Source: Planococcus rifietoensis
GTDB taxonomy: Bacteria > Bacillota > Bacilli > Bacillales_A > Planococcaceae
Length of the DNA stretch: 64,000 nt
Reading direction: 5' to 3'
Assembly (NCBI RefSeq): GCF_001465795.2
Contig: NZ_CP013659.2
Location: 2,684,501 to 2,748,500 of the forward strand
The notes under the pieces are model-generated. The model saw nothing but the letters and a program-made list of their open reading frames with translations. It was not told where the DNA came from and searched no databases. Position numbers and translations under genes: made by a program. Below, one piece after another: positions 26,817 through 40,801 of the stretch (positions within the stretch are counted from its first letter, which is position 1; every line of letters starts with the position of its first letter).

Positions 26817-27287
26817 TTACCAAGCAACCACAATAATCGGATCAATCTTAGCAGTTTTATCTGCGAAATCTTCTTCCACTAGGACGATGTCTGCCACGAC
26901 TCCTGATGCAGTGGCACGTTCAATTCCTTCTAATGTAATCTCTTCAGCTTTTTTCTGCAATGCTTTAATCAATTGCGCGATTTCTTCTTCGTAATTCGCC
27001 GTAAGTTCGGCTTGTTTCGCTTCGTCTTCTTCAGATGCTAAGTTATTGACGTATTCCTCATGCAACTCAGCGGCTTTCTCTTGGTTTTTGACGATTTCAG
27101 CCTCGATTTTTGCATTGACGCTATTGATGTCTTTGATCGCTGCCTGAATCTCTTCGCTCATCCCTTCCTCAATTTCATAATATGGGACTTCTGATACTAC
27201 CAGCAGTTCTTCCGCAAATGCTCCGTTCGCCAGCGATAAAATCATTAGGAATGACAAAGTGATAGCTGCAATACTTTTCTTAAACAT
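26817..27287 (-). CDS. Secreted coiled-coil protein of unknown function
   Basis: I do not recognise the family. The 156-residue product has a signal peptide ending ANGAFAEE, then an acidic, almost wholly helical region (about residues 40-120) rich in Glu, Ala and Lys that suggests coiled coil, and a C-terminal segment ending DPIIVVAW. ATG at 27287 follows GGGGGAAATTTA; the longer frame to 27305 lacks a ribosome site. It is monocistronic. An extracellular structural or adhesive part is possible but unsupported. Confidence 0.6.
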   Translation of the reverse strand: MFKKSIAAITLSFLMILSLANGAFAEELLVVSEVPYYEIEEGMSEEIQAAIKDINSVNAKIEAEIVKNQEKAAELHEEYVNNLASEEDEAKQAELTANYEEEIAQLIKALQKKAEEITLEGIERATASGVVADIVLVEEDFADKTAKIDPIIVVAW

Positions 27288-27476
27288 TAAATTTCCCCCT
27301 GACATTTAGTTGAGTTCGTAGGTTATGAATACTAGTCATGACTATTTACGATTTTAACCATAGTCCTACACTGAATAGTATATATAAACCAGGACTTTGG
27401 CACAATACGAATGTAAAAATTAACAAAAAATAAATATTTGTATTTTCTGAAAAATCACCCATTATTATTCGTTTAT

Positions 27477-27517
27477 AAAAAAAGAGTTCGCAACTTTACA
27501 TTGCGAACTCTTTTTTA
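27477..27517 (-). terminator. Terminator of the gltB-gltD region
   Basis: A stem of at least 13 bp, AAAGAGTTCGCAA with its complement, has a 7-nt loop and A and T runs outside. It ends 13 bp past the gltD stop codon. Confidence 0.88.
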
Positions 27518-27529
27518 CTGAATTCTTCT

Positions 27530-29017
27530 TTAAGGCAATACGGTGCTGCCCATCAAATACCGGTCGCATTCCCGTGCAGCTTCACGGCCTTCGTTGATCG
27601 CCCAGACGATCAAGCTCTGGCCTCTGCGCATATCGCCAGCCGCAAAGATGCCTTCGACATTTGTGCGGTAATCGCCGTATTCAGCTTTAACGCGTGAATT
27701 GGCGTGCGTTTCCACATTCAATTGGTCGATCAGCAGCTGTTCCGGCCCGCTGAAACCGATAGCGATTAGGATGAGGTCCGCTTTCCACACTTTTTCCGTA
27801 CCTGGAATTTCTTCGCGGATGCGGTTGCCTTGCTCATCGATTTTCAGTTTAACGTTAACGGTATGGACTTCTTTTACATGTCCGTTTTCATCGCCGACAA
27901 ATTTCTTCGTCATGACCGCATAAGCACGCGGATCGTCACCGAACGTTGCGGCAGCTTCTTTATGGCCGTATTCTACGCGATGGATTTTCGGATACTGCGG
28001 CCACGGATTGCCTTTTTCGTCACGGAGCGCGCCTTTTTGATCGTAGACATCGAATTGCACAAGGCTCTCGCAGCCGTGGCGTACGGAAGTTGCGAGACAG
28101 TCTGTGCCCGTGTCCCCACCGCCGATGACGATAACATTTTTTCCTTTTGCCGAAATATAATTGCCGTCTTCCAAATCGGAATCGAGCAAGCTTTTCGTGC
28201 TGGCATGCAGGAAGTCCATTGCGAAATGCACGCCTTCTAAGTCACGCCCTTCGACATCGATGTTGCGGTGCACAGTCGCGCCAGTCGCCATGATGACCGA
28301 ATCGAAATCATCGCGCAATTTCGTTGCAGGATAGTTTTTGCCGACTTCTACATTTGTCACGAACGTGATGCCTTCCTGTTCAAGGATTTTAACGCGGCGC
28401 ATGACCATGTCATACGGCAATTTCATTTCAGGTATGCCGTACGTCAGCAGGCCGCCGATGCGGTCGCTTTTTTCGAACACGGTTACGGTATGGCCCGCTT
28501 TGTTCAACTGGGCTGCTGAAGCAAGCCCGGCAGGACCTGAACCGACTACAGCTACTTTTTTGCCGGTGCGGTGTTTCGGCGGTTCCGGAACGACCCACCC
28601 TTCCGCAAATCCGCGCTCAATGATCGAGCGTTCGACCGTGCGGATGGCGACAGGCGGTTCGTTGATGCCAAGAACACAAGCTCCTTCACATGGAGCTGGG
28701 CAAGCGACGCCGGTGAATTCCGGGAAATTGTTCTTCAAATGTTCGCGGTGAAGCGCTTCTTTCCATTGGCCGCGATAGACAAGATCATTCCACTCCGGAA
28801 TCAAGTGATTGACCGGGCAGCCGGTCGTGCCATTGTCGAGATCCATGCCAGTCTGGCAGGTCGGGACGCCGCAATCCATGCAGCGCGCCCCTTGCTTTTG
28901 TACTTCCTGTTCAGATAGCGGAATCGTATAGTCTTTCCAGTCTTTCGTCCGCTGTGCCGGGTCGCGTTCTTTTACAGTCTGACGGTCATATTCCATAAAT
29001 CCGGTTATCTTCCCCAT
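27530..29017 (-). CDS. gltD: Glutamate synthase small subunit
   Basis: The 495-residue protein carries electrons from NADPH through FAD and 4Fe-4S centres to GltB. The N-terminal part has [12 protein letters not shown] and [12 protein letters not shown] cysteine clusters (about residues 46-115). The FAD motif [21 protein letters not shown] is near 155-175, the NADPH motif [21 protein letters not shown] is central, and [19 protein letters not shown] is the C-terminal FAD contact. It follows gltB with a 65-bp gap and is surely cotranscribed with it. Length equals that of B. subtilis GltB/GltD small subunits. Confidence 0.95.
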   Translation of the reverse strand: MGKITGFMEYDRQTVKERDPAQRTKDWKDYTIPLSEQEVQKQGARCMDCGVPTCQTGMDLDNGTTGCPVNHLIPEWNDLVYRGQWKEALHREHLKNNFPEFTGVACPAPCEGACVLGINEPPVAIRTVERSIIERGFAEGWVVPEPPKHRTGKKVAVVGSGPAGLASAAQLNKAGHTVTVFEKSDRIGGLLTYGIPEMKLPYDMVMRRVKILEQEGITFVTNVEVGKNYPATKLRDDFDSVIMATGATVHRNIDVEGRDLEGVHFAMDFLHASTKSLLDSDLEDGNYISAKGKNVIVIGGGDTGTDCLATSVRHGCESLVQFDVYDQKGALRDEKGNPWPQYPKIHRVEYGHKEAAATFGDDPRAYAVMTKKFVGDENGHVKEVHTVNVKLKIDEQGNRIREEIPGTEKVWKADLILIAIGFSGPEQLLIDQLNVETHANSRVKAEYGDYRTNVEGIFAAGDMRRGQSLIVWAINEGREAARECDRYLMGSTVLP

Positions 29018-29082
29018 CGTTTCCCTCCAGTTCGCATATTTTCCAAGCTTTCCTCTATGAAAGGCAGCTATTGCCGGCGCTG

Positions 29083-33666
<4,584 letters not shown>

Positions 33667-33696
33667 TTGAACCGCCTCCTTTTACACGCTAATTTG

Positions 33697-33722
33697 TCAT
33701 AATATTATGATAGTATATCATA
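33697..33722. promoter_or_regulatory. Overlapping palindromes in the gltB promoter
   Basis: TCATAATATTATGA (33697-33710) is a perfect 14-bp palindrome, and TATGATA-GTA-TATCATA (33706-33722) is a perfect interrupted one overlapping it. On the minus strand a TATACT -10 lies inside, with TTGTAT 18 bp upstream as possible -35. The position, 31-56 bp before the gltB start, suits a repressor or activator site. Confidence 0.5.
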
Positions 33723-33803
33723 TAACTGAATATATATACAATTGCATTTTGTGAAAAATTTATCAAGTACATGAAGATTCATCGCAAACCCTAGCATTTA
33801 AAG

Positions 33804-33817
33804 TGAAACCGCTTTCA
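33804..33817. promoter_or_regulatory. Perfect cre consensus upstream of gltB
   Basis: TGAAACCGCTTTCA matches the CcpA cre consensus TGWAANCGNTNWCA at every fixed position and is nearly palindromic. It lies 138 bp before the gltB start. The 470-bp gap 33667-34136 otherwise holds the gltB promoter and the recQ terminator; I see no gene in it. Confidence 0.6.
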
Positions 33818-34013
33818 ATTAAAGGCCTATAGCGATTCTTCTTTATTCGCTATTTGTGTATATTGATACAGTATTTTTTTCAGCGTCTTCTCTTAGCAGC
33901 TGTTTTTCCCAGTAATTAGACAATTCTAGTTGGAGTCTTATGATTGATCATTTGGAAAAAGCTAGCGCGCAAAACTGATTCTCTGGCTGTGTCGCGATAG
34001 AAATTTCTATATA

Positions 34014-34052
34014 AAAAGAGCGCGGAAAATACATCATTTTCCGCACTCTTTT
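34014..34052. terminator. Terminator of recQ
   Basis: AAAAGAG-CGCGGAAAAT pairs with ATTTTCCGCACTCTTTT around a short loop. It lies 85 bp beyond the recQ stop and is T-flanked on both sides. Confidence 0.75.
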
Positions 34053-34136
34053 CGAATAACTATAGAAATTTCTTGATTTATCCATTTTTTCATACTGGTA
34101 CATAAGGCAAATGCCTCTATTAAGGCAACCGAATTG

Positions 34137-35912
34137 CTACGAATTATTCACAGTTTCATACATCCGGATCGCTTCAAGAAAGTATTCCCCGTACTTCTCC
34201 AGTTTGTTGGCGCCGACACCGCTGACTTCCAAGAAGGCTTCGTCATCTTTTGGTTTGCGCGCCACCATGTCCTGCAAACTTTTATCCGAGAAGATGACAA
34301 ATGGCGGAACTCCCGCCTCGTCCGCCAGTTTCTTGCGGACCGTACGCAATTCCTCGAACAATGGATCGTTGGTGGCGATTCGCTTCGTGACAACCGCGCC
34401 TTTTCTCATGACGCGGCGTTTTCCAAGCAGCACATCGCGCCCGCCATCTGGGACGAAGATTGTCGGAAAGCTGCCTTGTTCGACTGCCAGCAATTCCTGT
34501 GAAATCATGAATTCGATGAGGTTCGATACTTCTTTTGAATTCATGTGTTTCAACACGCCGTATGTCGATAATTGATCGAATCGGAAGTCGAGCACTTTTT
34601 TATTGCGTGAGCCGGTCAATACTTGGGCAGTCATCGTCTTGCCGAATTTCTGGCCCATGCGGATGACGCACGACAACACTTTCTGGACATCTTCCGTGAC
34701 GTCCTGACCTTCCCTTTCGTCGACGCAGTTTCCGCAATGGCCGCACGGTGCTGCACTCCCATCACCGAAATAATGGACGATAAATTGCTGGAGGCAATTT
34801 TCCGTATGGCAATAGTCGACCATCCCCTGGAGCTTCTTCAACTCTCCCGGGATGCGTGAAGGGTCCTGGGCCTGATCGATCAAAAAGCGCTGCGTCTGGA
34901 CATCCTGAGAAGCGTACAGGACGATGCACTCACTTGGCAGCCCATCTCGTCCTGCGCGCCCAGCTTCCTGATAATAGCTTTCCATGTTTTTCGGCAGCTG
35001 GTAATGGATCACATAACGGATATTGGATTTATCGATGCCCATTCCGAATGCATTGGTCGCCACCATCACGGTCACTTCATCGTTCAAGAAGCGTTCTTGC
35101 CCGAGGCGGCGTTCGTCATCCGGCATGCCGGCATGGTATTTTGCTGCCTTGACGCCGCGTTTGACTAGCGATTCATAGACCGAATCCACCGTTTTGCGCG
35201 TCGCTGCGTAAATGATGCCTGCCTCGTTATCGTTTTTCTGGACGTAGTCACGGATAAAGCGCTCACGGTCCTGTCCTTGAATGACTGAAAAACTTAAGTT
35301 CGCCCGTTCAAATCCGGTGATAACGGTATTTTGTTCTTCGATATCCAAGATGCGGCAAATATCTTCCCGCACTTGAGGCGTCGCTGTCGCGGTCAGGGCT
35401 AGAACAGTCGGATTGTCTGGGAAAATTTCCAGCATGCGGCTGATCAGCCGGTAGCTCGGACGGAAATCGTGGCCCCATTGCGAGATGCAATGCGCTTCAT
35501 CGACTGCGATGAGTGGCACTTTGACGCCTTGCAAGCCATCCAAAAACATTTCCGAATCGAGGCGCTCTGGCGCAATATACAATAATTTGATGATGCCCAT
35601 CTGCACTTCATGAAGGATTTCACGGACTTCATAGACATCGAGCGAACTATTAATAGAAGCAGCTGGAATTCCGGCTGCCTGTAAAGAGTCGACTTGATCT
35701 TTCATCAGGGAGATCAGCGGCGAGACGACGATGGTCGTTCCTTCCATGGCAAGCGCAGGAATCTGGTAGCACATCGATTTCCCGCCGCCTGTCGGCATGA
35801 CGCAAATCGTATTTTGGCCGTCGAAAACTTGTGTGATCGCCTGCTCTTGGCCGGTCCGGAAGCTATCATACCCGAAATGCGACTGCAGTAATTTTCTTGC
35901 TTGTTCCAACAC
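34137..35912 (-). CDS. recQ: ATP-dependent DNA helicase RecQ
   Basis: The 591-residue 3'-5' DNA helicase has motif 0 FGYDSFRTGQEQAI, Walker A MPTGGGKS, DEAH box in VDEAHCISQWGHDFRPSY, HAGM..R motif regions, and QEAGRAGRDGLPS. A zinc-binding RQC part (CLQQFIVHYFGDGSAAPCGHCGNC) and a C-terminal HRDC domain (PLFEELRTVRKKLADEAGVPPFVIFSD) follow. Length equals that of B. subtilis RecQ. It acts in recombination and replication-fork repair. It is transcribed alone. Confidence 0.94.
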   Translation of the reverse strand: MLEQARKLLQSHFGYDSFRTGQEQAITQVFDGQNTICVMPTGGGKSMCYQIPALAMEGTTIVVSPLISLMKDQVDSLQAAGIPAASINSSLDVYEVREILHEVQMGIIKLLYIAPERLDSEMFLDGLQGVKVPLIAVDEAHCISQWGHDFRPSYRLISRMLEIFPDNPTVLALTATATPQVREDICRILDIEEQNTVITGFERANLSFSVIQGQDRERFIRDYVQKNDNEAGIIYAATRKTVDSVYESLVKRGVKAAKYHAGMPDDERRLGQERFLNDEVTVMVATNAFGMGIDKSNIRYVIHYQLPKNMESYYQEAGRAGRDGLPSECIVLYASQDVQTQRFLIDQAQDPSRIPGELKKLQGMVDYCHTENCLQQFIVHYFGDGSAAPCGHCGNCVDEREGQDVTEDVQKVLSCVIRMGQKFGKTMTAQVLTGSRNKKVLDFRFDQLSTYGVLKHMNSKEVSNLIEFMISQELLAVEQGSFPTIFVPDGGRDVLLGKRRVMRKGAVVTKRIATNDPLFEELRTVRKKLADEAGVPPFVIFSDKSLQDMVARKPKDDEAFLEVSGVGANKLEKYGEYFLEAIRMYETVNNS

Positions 35913-35992
35913 CTTTGAACACTCCCCATACTGTTTTACTATGAACGTAGCTTACCATATTTGAAGGGCTATTTCTTTTTTGGCATACGAAA

Positions 35993-36029
35993 AGCCACCC
36001 TGGAAAATTGATTATTTTCCGGGGTGGCT
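35993..36029 (-). terminator. Terminator of the GXWXG-domain gene
   Basis: AGCCACCCTGGAAAAT pairs with ATTTTCCGGGGTGGCT around a short loop. On the minus strand it is followed by TTTTCG and lies about 42 bp after the stop. Confidence 0.82.
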
Positions 36030-36070
36030 GAAAAGGCCTTTTTATTTGGATCGTGCAGGTGAAAATGATC

Positions 36071-36556
36071 TCAGGCGTATACTCTTGCCAACAGGAAGAA
36101 ATACGGCCGCTTCATGCCTTTCCAATCCATCATGCCCAACAGCACGTCATCATTCACTTTGCGGAAATGATCTTGGATTGGCAATTGATCGTAAATCATC
36201 ACCGCACTCGTTTTTCCGCGCCATTCCATCTTACGCAGCCGCGCTGCACCTCTCGCACCGCCCAATAGTTGAGCGATCAGCGCGGGCGGAAATGGATGCA
36301 GTGGAAACGGTTTTCCAAAAGGAGTTTTAAACAATAAAGGATCGACATGCTCAGCGCTGTGAAAAGCCTTGCCATACCAGCCCGATTTTTCAAGCCACCC
36401 ATCCATTGGATGTCCCGAAGACAATTCGCGCCCTTTCCACGTGCCGAGCAATTCATGTGGTTCGACTGGCTCAAGCGCATCGAACAAACGGCAAGCTTCA
36501 CCGGTATTCTGCGCGCCATGCTCCACAATTTCCCAAACCGGGCGTTCCGGCTTCAT
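36071..36556 (-). CDS. GXWXG / DUF4334 domain protein
   Basis: The 161-residue product contains GTWKGRELSSGHPMDGWLEKSGWYGKAF (about residues 37-64), the GXWXG motif region, followed by a DUF4334-like half with PFPLHPFPPALIAQL and RKMEWRGKTSAVMIYDQLPIQDHFRKV. Such proteins are found in bacteria, fungi and plants; function is unknown, with lipid or small-ligand binding suggested by the beta-rich fold. It lies 18 bp before the SDR gene in transcription order (SDR first), so the two may be cotranscribed. Confidence 0.78.
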   Translation of the reverse strand: MKPERPVWEIVEHGAQNTGEACRLFDALEPVEPHELLGTWKGRELSSGHPMDGWLEKSGWYGKAFHSAEHVDPLLFKTPFGKPFPLHPFPPALIAQLLGGARGAARLRKMEWRGKTSAVMIYDQLPIQDHFRKVNDDVLLGMMDWKGMKRPYFFLLARVYA

Positions 36557-36574
36557 GGCTCTCTCCCTTTCCGC

Positions 36575-37360
36575 TTAAATCTCTAACTCCCAATGCTTCG
36601 CTTCTTCCTCTTTCATTTGCTGTTCGGTTTCTTCAGGATAAGCTGTACGGAATTTATGCGAATCCTGTGGAATGATTTCGACCATCTTGTCGATCATGTC
36701 CTGCGGATCGAATTGATCTTCCAAGCCTTTTTCAGCTTCTTTCATGTCTTCAGGGCGCGTGAAGTGGATTTTCTCATCAAACCATTTCCACTTCGCTTCT
36801 GCACTGCGGTCATTAAAGCCTGTGTCGAATGCGCCCGGATTGATTGTTGCCACTTGCACGCCGAACTCTGCCATTTCCTTGCGCAATGTTTTCGCAATCG
36901 CTTCGATGGCATGCTTTGTCGCTGTGTAGGGGCCGACATAAGGCGTTGACATAATGCCTGCCATAGAAGACAGGAAGATAATCTTGCCTCGGCCTTTTTC
37001 GACGAATTTACGTGCCGCAATTTGCGCCGTTTCGAGTGTCTGGAATACATTCACTTCGAATAGTTCGCGGAAGTTCGCCATCGGCACTTCACCGAGCGCG
37101 CCGCCTTCATTGACGGCGGCATTCGCTACGAAGATATCAAAATCGTATTCGAGCATCTGTGCCAGATCCTGCGGGTTTTTTATGTCCATCTTAAATGTCG
37201 TCAGTTCCACTCCAGCAGACGCTGCCGCTTCACGGAGCGATGTTACCTGCGGAGCTGTTTCGACTGGCGCAATCACTTTATGCCCTTTTGCCGCTAGGCC
37301 CAGTGCTGTGCCTTTACCGAGCCCGCTTCCGGCTCCTGTAATGAAAATCGTTTTACTCAT
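36575..37360 (-). CDS. Short-chain dehydrogenase/reductase
   Basis: The 261-residue enzyme has the NAD(P) motif TGAGSGLGKGTALGLA (TGxxxGxG), NAAVNEGG (NAG region), catalytic Ser in LSSMAGIMS and YTATK with the Tyr-x-x-x-Lys pair, placing it in the classical SDR family. Substrate is not predictable. ATG at 37360 follows ATCAGGAGGAGACAATA; the longer frame has no ribosome site. The GXWXG gene begins 18 bp after its stop. Confidence 0.9.
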   Translation of the reverse strand: MSKTIFITGAGSGLGKGTALGLAAKGHKVIAPVETAPQVTSLREAAASAGVELTTFKMDIKNPQDLAQMLEYDFDIFVANAAVNEGGALGEVPMANFRELFEVNVFQTLETAQIAARKFVEKGRGKIIFLSSMAGIMSTPYVGPYTATKHAIEAIAKTLRKEMAEFGVQVATINPGAFDTGFNDRSAEAKWKWFDEKIHFTRPEDMKEAEKGLEDQFDPQDMIDKMVEIIPQDSHKFRTAYPEETEQQMKEEEAKHWELEI

Positions 37361-37428
37361 TATTGTCTCCTCCTGATTCTGTAGGTTGCTATCATTTGTC
37401 TTCCCCATAGCAAACAGAATAAACAGGT

Positions 37429-37929
37429 TTAATTGAGCCACCATTCTTTGCGGTCCATTTCTTCCGCAAAATGGGCGTATTCAGAGAGCGTTTCCTCCAA
37501 CACTTTTTCGCTCCGGGCCAGCATGCGCTCCCTTGCTTTTTTCCGTTTAAAGCGCCGCCCATAGACGGACTGCAATTCATCATAGGAAACTTTCAATTCG
37601 CGGAAACTCGCCGCAATTTCATCGTCTTCATCCGATAATAACGAAGCCAGCATCCCGATTTTCCCGTACAGTTCTTCCACTGTATAGCGCTCGCGATCCT
37701 TGTAGAGGATGCCGGCCACAATCGATGCCGGCAGTTCCTCGTCCACTCCCCGCGCCAAGTCTGTCAGCAATTCAATCATGATGCGCCGGTTGCTCGCCAG
37801 CGACAGGACGTAAAAAATATGTGGAATCTGATCGACCGGCGTTTCTTCAATATATTCATCAATTTGCCTGATCAAGTCCTCCGCTTTCAGATGGTCGATG
37901 AGAATGCCCAGCCGGTATGTTTCGTACAT
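37429..37929 (-). CDS. Conserved hypothetical protein
   Basis: No family is recognised. The 166-residue soluble product is mainly helical and charged, with LASNRRIMIELLTDLARGVDEELPAS in the middle and RRFKRKKARERMLARSEKVLEE near the end, ending EWWLN. The frame can open with TTG at 37944, but the ATG at 37929 looks better placed after GAGAAG. It is 68 bp upstream of the SDR gene on the same strand and may share its transcript. Confidence 0.55.
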   Translation of the reverse strand: MYETYRLGILIDHLKAEDLIRQIDEYIEETPVDQIPHIFYVLSLASNRRIMIELLTDLARGVDEELPASIVAGILYKDRERYTVEELYGKIGMLASLLSDEDDEIAASFRELKVSYDELQSVYGRRFKRKKARERMLARSEKVLEETLSEYAHFAEEMDRKEWWLN

Positions 37930-38036
37930 TATGTATCTTCTCAAACCCTCACCGCCATTTCCTTAAGTCTCCTTTTTATTTTGACAGATAATTCTGTTAA
38001 AAACAATTCATCAATGGTTCTTGCCACACGAAAAAA

Positions 38037-38068
38037 AGCCTGTCTCCCTTATTACAGGAAAACAGGCT
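38037..38068 (-). terminator. Terminator of the XRE-type regulator
   Basis: AGCCTGT pairs with ACAGGCT around a loop that can pair further (CCT/AGG), followed by a T7 run on the minus strand. It lies 18 bp after the stop. Confidence 0.75.
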
Positions 38069-38086
38069 CACAATTCTTTGAAGACA

Positions 38087-38440
38087 TCAAGTTGCTAAGC
38101 CGTAGCTGCCCATGCGGCGCTTCACTTGGATAAAGGAAGCCGCCTCGGCGAGTTCCGCTTCATTCAATGGCTGGTCATCGAGCATCACTGTATATTCGTT
38201 CAGGAAATTCGTATTTTGAAGATCGACATTGATCGTCCGGTCATTGCGGTCCAATAAGCTATCCACAGAAATCTCAAAGAAATCGGCAAGGCGTTCCAGG
38301 TGCACTACTGATACTTGTTTCTTTCCGCTTTCATATGCCCAAACCGTACTTTTCGCAAAGCCTAGACGGTCCGCAAGCTCTTCAGGGGAAAGGCCTCTCG
38401 CTTCTCTTAAGTCTTTTATTTTTTTGCTTAACTGCTTCAT
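38087..38440 (-). CDS. XRE-family transcriptional regulator
   Basis: The 117-residue protein has an N-terminal Cro/C1 helix-turn-helix (IKDLREARGLSPEELADRLGFAKSTVWAYESGKKQVSVVHLERLADFF, residues 7-54). The C-terminal half ends with a segment LNEYTVMLDDQPLNEAELAEAASFIQVKRRM that may mediate dimerisation or bind a partner. Similar small regulators of Bacillales control biofilm or stress genes. No operator was identified. It is transcribed alone. Confidence 0.88.
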   Translation of the reverse strand: MKQLSKKIKDLREARGLSPEELADRLGFAKSTVWAYESGKKQVSVVHLERLADFFEISVDSLLDRNDRTINVDLQNTNFLNEYTVMLDDQPLNEAELAEAASFIQVKRRMGSYGLAT

Positions 38441-38621
38441 AGTTGATTCCTGCTCCTTTTAATAGATTTCTAATTATTTTAAATATACTGCAATTAAAGT
38501 GAATGAGCAATCATTTTATGGATAATTTTTTAAAATAGCTTGAATATTTAGTGAACAGTATCTATTTAATTCAATAATTGGAAACCAAACAGGCCATAAA
38601 GCATACAAAAACCGAAAAAGT

Positions 38622-39251
38622 TTATTTTGTGATGATTAATCCCAACTTTCGGGCAAACAGCAAGGCTTGATCAGTAGATACTTTGCACCCCGCCAGCAAT
38701 TCCGGAGTCAATTGCAGCTCTTCAAAGCGGCTTGAACTGAAATCGGTGCTTTTGAGAGAAGTTCCCGTGAAGTTGGCTTCGTTTAAATCACTGTCCAGAA
38801 ACTGCGCATTTTTCAAATCGACTTCATAGAAATCCGCTTGCCGCAGAACGCTTTCCTCAAACCTCACATCGCTTATATGGGAAAACCCAAAAACTGAGTA
38901 ATCGATGCGGCATTCTTTAAAATGCGTATAGCGGATCGTACTTTCTGTAAAATCCGTCCCGAGCAACCGGCAATTTTCAAACTTCACCCGGTGGAATACC
39001 GCACGGCTCATATCCGCATTCGATAAATCACAATTGATGAACACCACATCCGCAAACTCGCTGCGTTCCCATTCGCCATCCAAAAATCGGACATTTTCAA
39101 ACAGCACCCGGTCAAAATGGATTTTTCCTGCCGCCAATTCCTCGGAAACAATCCGGCAGTCATGGACATATTCATCATCTAATGCTTCAATAAAAGAAAA
39201 AGTTTCTAGTTCGGATGGAAGCATCGGCTCAGTTTTCTTGTTCTTTTTCAT
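38622..39251 (-). CDS. Pentapeptide-repeat protein
   Basis: The 209-residue protein carries tandem A(D/N)LxF-type five-residue repeats from about residue 45 to 175, such as VLFENVRFLDGEWERSEFADV, CDLSNADMSRAVFHRVKF and ADFYEVDLKNAQFLDSDLNEANFTG. These fold as a right-handed quadrilateral beta-helix. Some pentapeptide proteins bind DNA gyrase (Qnr, MfpA), but this sequence lacks any recognised feature assigning such a role. Of two adjacent ATGs, that at 39251 is better spaced from GGAGGG. Confidence 0.82.
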   Translation of the reverse strand: MKKNKKTEPMLPSELETFSFIEALDDEYVHDCRIVSEELAAGKIHFDRVLFENVRFLDGEWERSEFADVVFINCDLSNADMSRAVFHRVKFENCRLLGTDFTESTIRYTHFKECRIDYSVFGFSHISDVRFEESVLRQADFYEVDLKNAQFLDSDLNEANFTGTSLKSTDFSSSRFEELQLTPELLAGCKVSTDQALLFARKLGLIITK

Positions 39252-39365
39252 CATCAGCCCTCCTGGTTCGCATATATTCTATTTCATCTTACCGATTATA
39301 GAGCCCCCTGTCCCATACGCCGCGCGAGTTGCATCAAGCCAAATCCGTCGTAAAGGAGATGCTGC

Positions 39366-40061
39366 ATGGAAAATGTCAAAAGTACGTTCAAAGAAGTCGC
39401 CTCTGCCATTCTTCCTGTCACGATTGTCGTCATCTTGCTTCAAGTGCTGGTTATCCGCCTGCCGCTTGAAGCACTGCTGCAGTTTTTGATCGGGGTCGTT
39501 TTTGTCGGGACCGGCTTTTTTCTGTTCCTGCTGGGGGTCAACGCAGGGCTGCTCCCGATCGGTGAATTGATCGGCAAGAAGCTGCCTTTGACCCGCAAGC
39601 CTTGGCTGATCATCGGGACAGGCCTGGTGCTCGGGCTCGCGGTCACGATTGCCGAACCGGATGTCCGCGTGTTGGCCAATCAGATCGAGGACGTTTCAGG
39701 AGGCGATATTTCAAGAAACGTCCTGATCTTATCCGTGTCGGTCGGCTTGGCAATTTTCGTCAGCTTAGCGATGGTTCGGACGCTGTTCAGCATCCCGATC
39801 CATTATATGTTGATTGGTGGATATACTTTCGTCTTCCTGCTTTCCTTTTTTGTTCCTGAAGCATTCATCCCGATTTCCTTCGATGCCGGCGGGGTCACGA
39901 CCGGCCCGATGGCAGTTCCTTTCATCTTGGCACTGGGCATCGGCGTCGCCTCCGTCTTGCGATCCGATAAGCCCAGCAGCGGCGAAGGCTTCGGCTTGAT
40001 TGGGCTGGCTTCGATCGGCCCCATTATCGCTGTCATGCTCCTGGGGGTGCTGTACCGGTGA
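39366..40061 (+). CDS. DUF1538 membrane protein, first subunit
   Basis: The 231-residue polytopic protein belongs to DUF1538, an uncharacterised transporter-like family. Motifs are LTRKPWLIIGTGLVLGLAVTIAEPDVRVLANQIE (about 76-109) and PISFDAGGVTTGPMAVPFILALGIGVAS (about 174-201), with six or seven helices. A paralogue follows and overlaps it, and many bacteria have both halves in one polypeptide. The downstream PII-like gene suggests nucleotide-regulated transport. GGAGATGCTGC precedes the ATG. Confidence 0.85.
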   Translation: MENVKSTFKEVASAILPVTIVVILLQVLVIRLPLEALLQFLIGVVFVGTGFFLFLLGVNAGLLPIGELIGKKLPLTRKPWLIIGTGLVLGLAVTIAEPDVRVLANQIEDVSGGDISRNVLILSVSVGLAIFVSLAMVRTLFSIPIHYMLIGGYTFVFLLSFFVPEAFIPISFDAGGVTTGPMAVPFILALGIGVASVLRSDKPSSGEGFGLIGLASIGPIIAVMLLGVLYR

Positions 40062-40801
40062 ACTTGCATATTTTCCAAGGTTTCGGGGAAGTGCTGATCG
40101 AAGTCAGCGCAGCGCTTCTCCCGCTTGTGGTGTTCTTCAGCGTATTTCAATTATTCATGCTTAAGTTGCCGAAAGAACGCGTGCTGCAAACCGGACTCGG
40201 ATTCGTTTTGACGTTTTTTGGATTGGCCTTTTTCCTGCAAGGCGTCCATATCGGCTTCATGCCCTTTGGTGAATTGATGGGAGCGGAACTTGGCGATTGG
40301 CAATACCGCTGGGCGATTATCCCGATCGGATTCGTGCTTGGCTTTGTGGCGACTTTTGCCGAACCAGCCGTCCGCATCATGAATGAGGAAGTCGACCGCG
40401 AAACGGGCGGATATATTTCCTCGCAAGTCATGCTTTATACCTTGTCGACAGGTGTCGGTTTATCTATCGCTTTGTCGATGCTGCGGATTTTGACGGGCTG
40501 GTCGATCTGGTATTTTATCCTGCCGGGCTATCTTATCGCCCTTTTCCTGATCTTTTTCTCTACACGCACATTCATCGCCATCGCTTTTGACTCAGGCGGC
40601 GTGGCTACCGGGCCGATGACCGTCACGTTCATCGTCTCTGTGGCAGTCGGCATTGCCTCTGTCACCGAAGGGCGGGATCCGCTTGTCGATGGCTTCGGGA
40701 TGATTGCACTCGTGGCATTGACGCCGATCATTTCCGTACTCGTTGTCGGCTTACTCTTTAACCGAAAGGCAGGGAATCAAAACCATGAATCTGAATCATA
40801 G
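40058..40801 (+). CDS. DUF1538 membrane protein, second subunit
   Basis: The 247-residue paralogue of the preceding protein repeats its motifs: GFVATFAEPAVRIMNEEVD (about 89-107) and IAFDSGGVATGPMTVTFIVSVAVGIAS (about 181-207). It starts with GTG at 40058, overlapping the preceding stop (GTGA). The PII gene starts inside its 3' end at 40785. The pair most likely forms a heteromeric membrane unit. Substrate is unknown. Confidence 0.85.
   Translation: MNLHIFQGFGEVLIEVSAALLPLVVFFSVFQLFMLKLPKERVLQTGLGFVLTFFGLAFFLQGVHIGFMPFGELMGAELGDWQYRWAIIPIGFVLGFVATFAEPAVRIMNEEVDRETGGYISSQVMLYTLSTGVGLSIALSMLRILTGWSIWYFILPGYLIALFLIFFSTRTFIAIAFDSGGVATGPMTVTFIVSVAVGIASVTEGRDPLVDGFGMIALVALTPIISVLVVGLLFNRKAGNQNHESES

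Noticed and set aside
33734..33740. A further TTGTATA unit upstream of gltB
   Set aside because: Only one unit is present and no partner lies 11 bp away, so it does not fit the carotenoid operator; it more likely contributes to a -35 box.
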